DNA from: an uncultured Senegalimassilia sp.
Lineage (GTDB): Bacteria; Actinomycetota; Coriobacteriia; Coriobacteriales; Eggerthellaceae
DNA: 12,166 nucleotides
Assembly (NCBI RefSeq): GCF_934632265.1
Contig: NZ_CAKTYH010000056.1
Span: 1 to 12,166 of the forward strand
Direction of reading: 5' to 3'
The notes beneath the pieces were generated by a model, which saw only the letters and a program-made list of their open reading frames with translations, had not been told where the DNA came from and ran no database searches. Position 1 is the stretch's first letter. Each line of letters opens with the position of its first letter. Both the position numbers and the translations under genes were made by a program. Shown here in pieces: positions 10,621-12,166 of the stretch.

Positions 10621-12166
10621 ATGACCGCATTTGCAGAACTGGGCCTGTCCGAGGCCGCCCTCGCCGCCGTCGAGCGCATGGGCTACGACTCCCCCACGCC
10701 CGTTCAGGAGCAGTCCATCCCCTACATCCTGGAAGGCCGCGACGTCATCGCCGCCGCTTCCACCGGCACCGGCAAGACCGCGGCGTTCTTGCTGCCCACG
10801 CTGTCCACGCTCGAGCGCATGAAGGGCCGCTGCCGCGCTCCGCGCGTGTGCGTCGTCAGCCCCACGCGCGAGCTGGCTCAGCAGATCAGCCGCACGTGCA
10901 TGCAAATTTCCCGCAAAACCGGCCACTTCGTGACCACCGTATACGGCGGCACCCCCTACGGCCCGCAGATCCGCGAGCTGCGCGGCGGCACCGACGTGCT
11001 CATCGCCACGCCCGGCCGCCTGAACGACCTGATGGACCGCGGCGTGGTGGACCTGTCCGAGACGAAGGTGCTCGTGCTCGACGAGGCCGACCGTATGCTT
11101 GACATGGGCTTCCTGCCCGACGTCACCAAGATCGTGGAGCACACGCCTGCCGAGCGTCAGACGCTGCTGTTCTCCGCGACCATCGACAGCTCCATCCAGA
11201 AGAACCTGGGCAACCTGCTGAAGGACCCGGCCATCATCGAGATCGCCCGCAACGGCGAGACCGCTGCCACCGTTGCCCAGTACATCATGCCCATCGCCAA
11301 CCGCAAGAAGCAGGAGCTTCTGGAAGCGGTGCTCAACGAGAAGGGCCACGAGCGCGTCATCGTGTTCGCCCGCACCAAGAACCGCACCGAGGAATGCGCC
11401 GAGGCGCTTGAGGCCGCCGGCTTCCACGCCGAGTCCATCCACTCCGACAAGACCCAGGGCCGCCGCCGTCGCGCCCTGGAGAACTTCCGCCGCGGCAAGA
11501 CCGACATCCTGGTGGCAACCGACGTGCTGGCGCGCGGCATCGACGTGCCCGAGGTGAACTACGTCATCAACTTCGACCTGCCCGATATGGCCGAGGACTA
11601 CGTGCACCGCATCGGCCGCACGGGCCGCGCCGGCGAGGAGGGCTTCGCCATCTCCTTCGTCACGCGCGAGACCATGAAGACGCTCAAGGAGATCGAGAAG
11701 CTCATCGGCAAGGACATCCCCTTCACCACCATCGAGGGCTACGAGACCGACCCGTCCGTGCTGGAGAAGCCCAAGCGCGGCGAGCGCAAGGGCGGCACGC
11801 GCCGCGGCGGCAACAAGCCGGCAGGCGCCCGCCGCACCGGCGAGAAGCACGCCGAGCGCGCCGAGCGCGAGGGCCGCAGGCCCAACGCCGGCGAGGGCCG
11901 TCGCCGTCGCGATGACGATACGCTGGTCACCCGCGGCGAGCGCGGCGGCCGCGGCGGCAAGGGCCGCTACGACCGCAAGGACCGCAACGACCGTGGCGGG
12001 CGCTTCGACCGCGACAACCGCAACGATCGCGGCGGCAACAAGGGCGGCTATCGCGGCAAGGGCGGCGCCGGCCGCAACGGCGAATGGCTCTCCGACGAGG
12101 AGTTCCGTTCCCGCCGCAACGCCAAGAACGCGCAGTCCCGCCTGCACAAGAAGGAGCGCACGGCCC
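10621..12166 (+). CDS. DEAD-box ATP-dependent RNA helicase, RhlE/CsdA-like, with RGG-rich tail (3' end outside window)
   Basis: An uninterrupted frame of 515 codons runs off the window end with no stop. All helicase motifs are in order: Q motif (GYDSPTPVQEQS, 21-32), motif I ASTGTGKT (46-53), Ia PTRELA (81-86), Ib TPGR, II DEAD (154-157), III SAT (185-187), IV VIVFARTK, V ATDVLARGIDV and VI HRIGRTGR (329-336). From about residue 380 the protein turns into a basic tail with RGG, GGR and RFDRDNRNDRGG-type repeats, then a more ordered segment NGEWLSDEEFRSRRNAKNAQ. Such enzymes unwind structured RNA in ribosome assembly, mRNA decay or cold adaptation; the tail usually binds RNA. The start ATG 10621 fits the family's N-terminus (MTAFAELGLSEAALAAVERM), though the Shine-Dalgarno is poor (AAACGGA). 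The exact subfamily is uncertain. Confidence 0.93.
   Translation, partial: MTAFAELGLSEAALAAVERMGYDSPTPVQEQSIPYILEGRDVIAAASTGTGKTAAFLLPTLSTLERMKGRCRAPRVCVVSPTRELAQQISRTCMQISRKTGHFVTTVYGGTPYGPQIRELRGGTDVLIATPGRLNDLMDRGVVDLSETKVLVLDEADRMLDMGFLPDVTKIVEHTPAERQTLLFSATIDSSIQKNLGNLLKDPAIIEIARNGETAATVAQYIMPIANRKKQELLEAVLNEKGHERVIVFARTKNRTEECAEALEAAGFHAESIHSDKTQGRRRRALENFRRGKTDILVATDVLARGIDVPEVNYVINFDLPDMAEDYVHRIGRTGRAGEEGFAISFVTRETMKTLKEIEKLIGKDIPFTTIEGYETDPSVLEKPKRGERKGGTRRGGNKPAGARRTGEKHAERAEREGRRPNAGEGRRRRDDDTLVTRGERGGRGGKGRYDRKDRNDRGGRFDRDNRNDRGGNKGGYRGKGGAGRNGEWLSDEEFRSRRNAKNAQSRLHKKERTA

Noticed and set aside
10420..12147. A 575-codon open frame antisense to the DEAD-box helicase
   Set aside because: It is made of Ala/Leu/Gly/Val/His-rich low-complexity sequence, as expected opposite a high-GC gene, while the plus-strand frame has every helicase motif.

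Overview
The window is high-GC bacterial chromosome. The gene content fits a Gram-positive anaerobe, most likely a member of the Coriobacteriia (Eggerthella/Gordonibacter/Slackia-like). The pointers are a YfhO/CsbB-type surface-glycosylation pair, a Firmicutes-style CpsC/CpsD/CpsB tyrosine-phosphorylation module, an rlmB-yacP (rae1) gene pair as in Bacillus, and a ferredoxin-domain aldo/keto reductase typical of anaerobes. The taxon is an inference from content and composition, not a sequence match.

Layout. (1) 1-2723, plus strand: the 3' two-thirds of a yfhO-like gene and a DPM1/GtrB/CsbB-like polyprenyl-phosphate glycosyltransferase, ending at a strong bidirectional terminator (2764-2820). 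(2) 2859-4467, minus strand: rlmB (23S rRNA 2'-O-ribose methyltransferase) followed by a Rae1/YacP NYN ribonuclease. They are separated by 310 nt that hold repeats, a 100-nt inverted-repeat element and a hairpin overlapping the rlmB stop codon. (3) 4611-5549, minus: a RhuM-Fic/Doc fusion in clearly AT-richer DNA, probably acquired horizontally, with a near-palindrome over its promoter. (4) 5778-7812, minus: an aldo/keto reductase with a C-terminal two-cluster ferredoxin domain, its terminator, and a TRIC/YadS-family membrane protein with an unusual tail. (5) 7813-8024: an intergenic stretch with REP-like short repeats in both orientations. (6) 8025-10286, minus: a compact cpsC-cpsD-cpsB operon (Wzz-like adaptor, BY-kinase, PHP phosphatase) with a recognisable -10 box and a strong intrinsic terminator. 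(7) 10219-10620: a 402-nt divergent intergenic region with repeated CAAGCGC motifs. (8) 10621-12166, plus: a DEAD-box RNA helicase with an Arg/Gly-rich tail, running off the window end.

How the parts work together. The window is mainly cell-envelope polysaccharide functions (YfhO + CsbB-like; CpsCDB) and RNA metabolism (RlmB, Rae1-like, DEAD-box helicase). One toxin-like island is inserted among them. The cpsCDB operon ends at a terminator with no glycosyltransferases attached, so it would have to act in trans on polymer-synthesis genes elsewhere. I saw no CRISPR array, tRNA, rRNA, transposase or phage structural gene.
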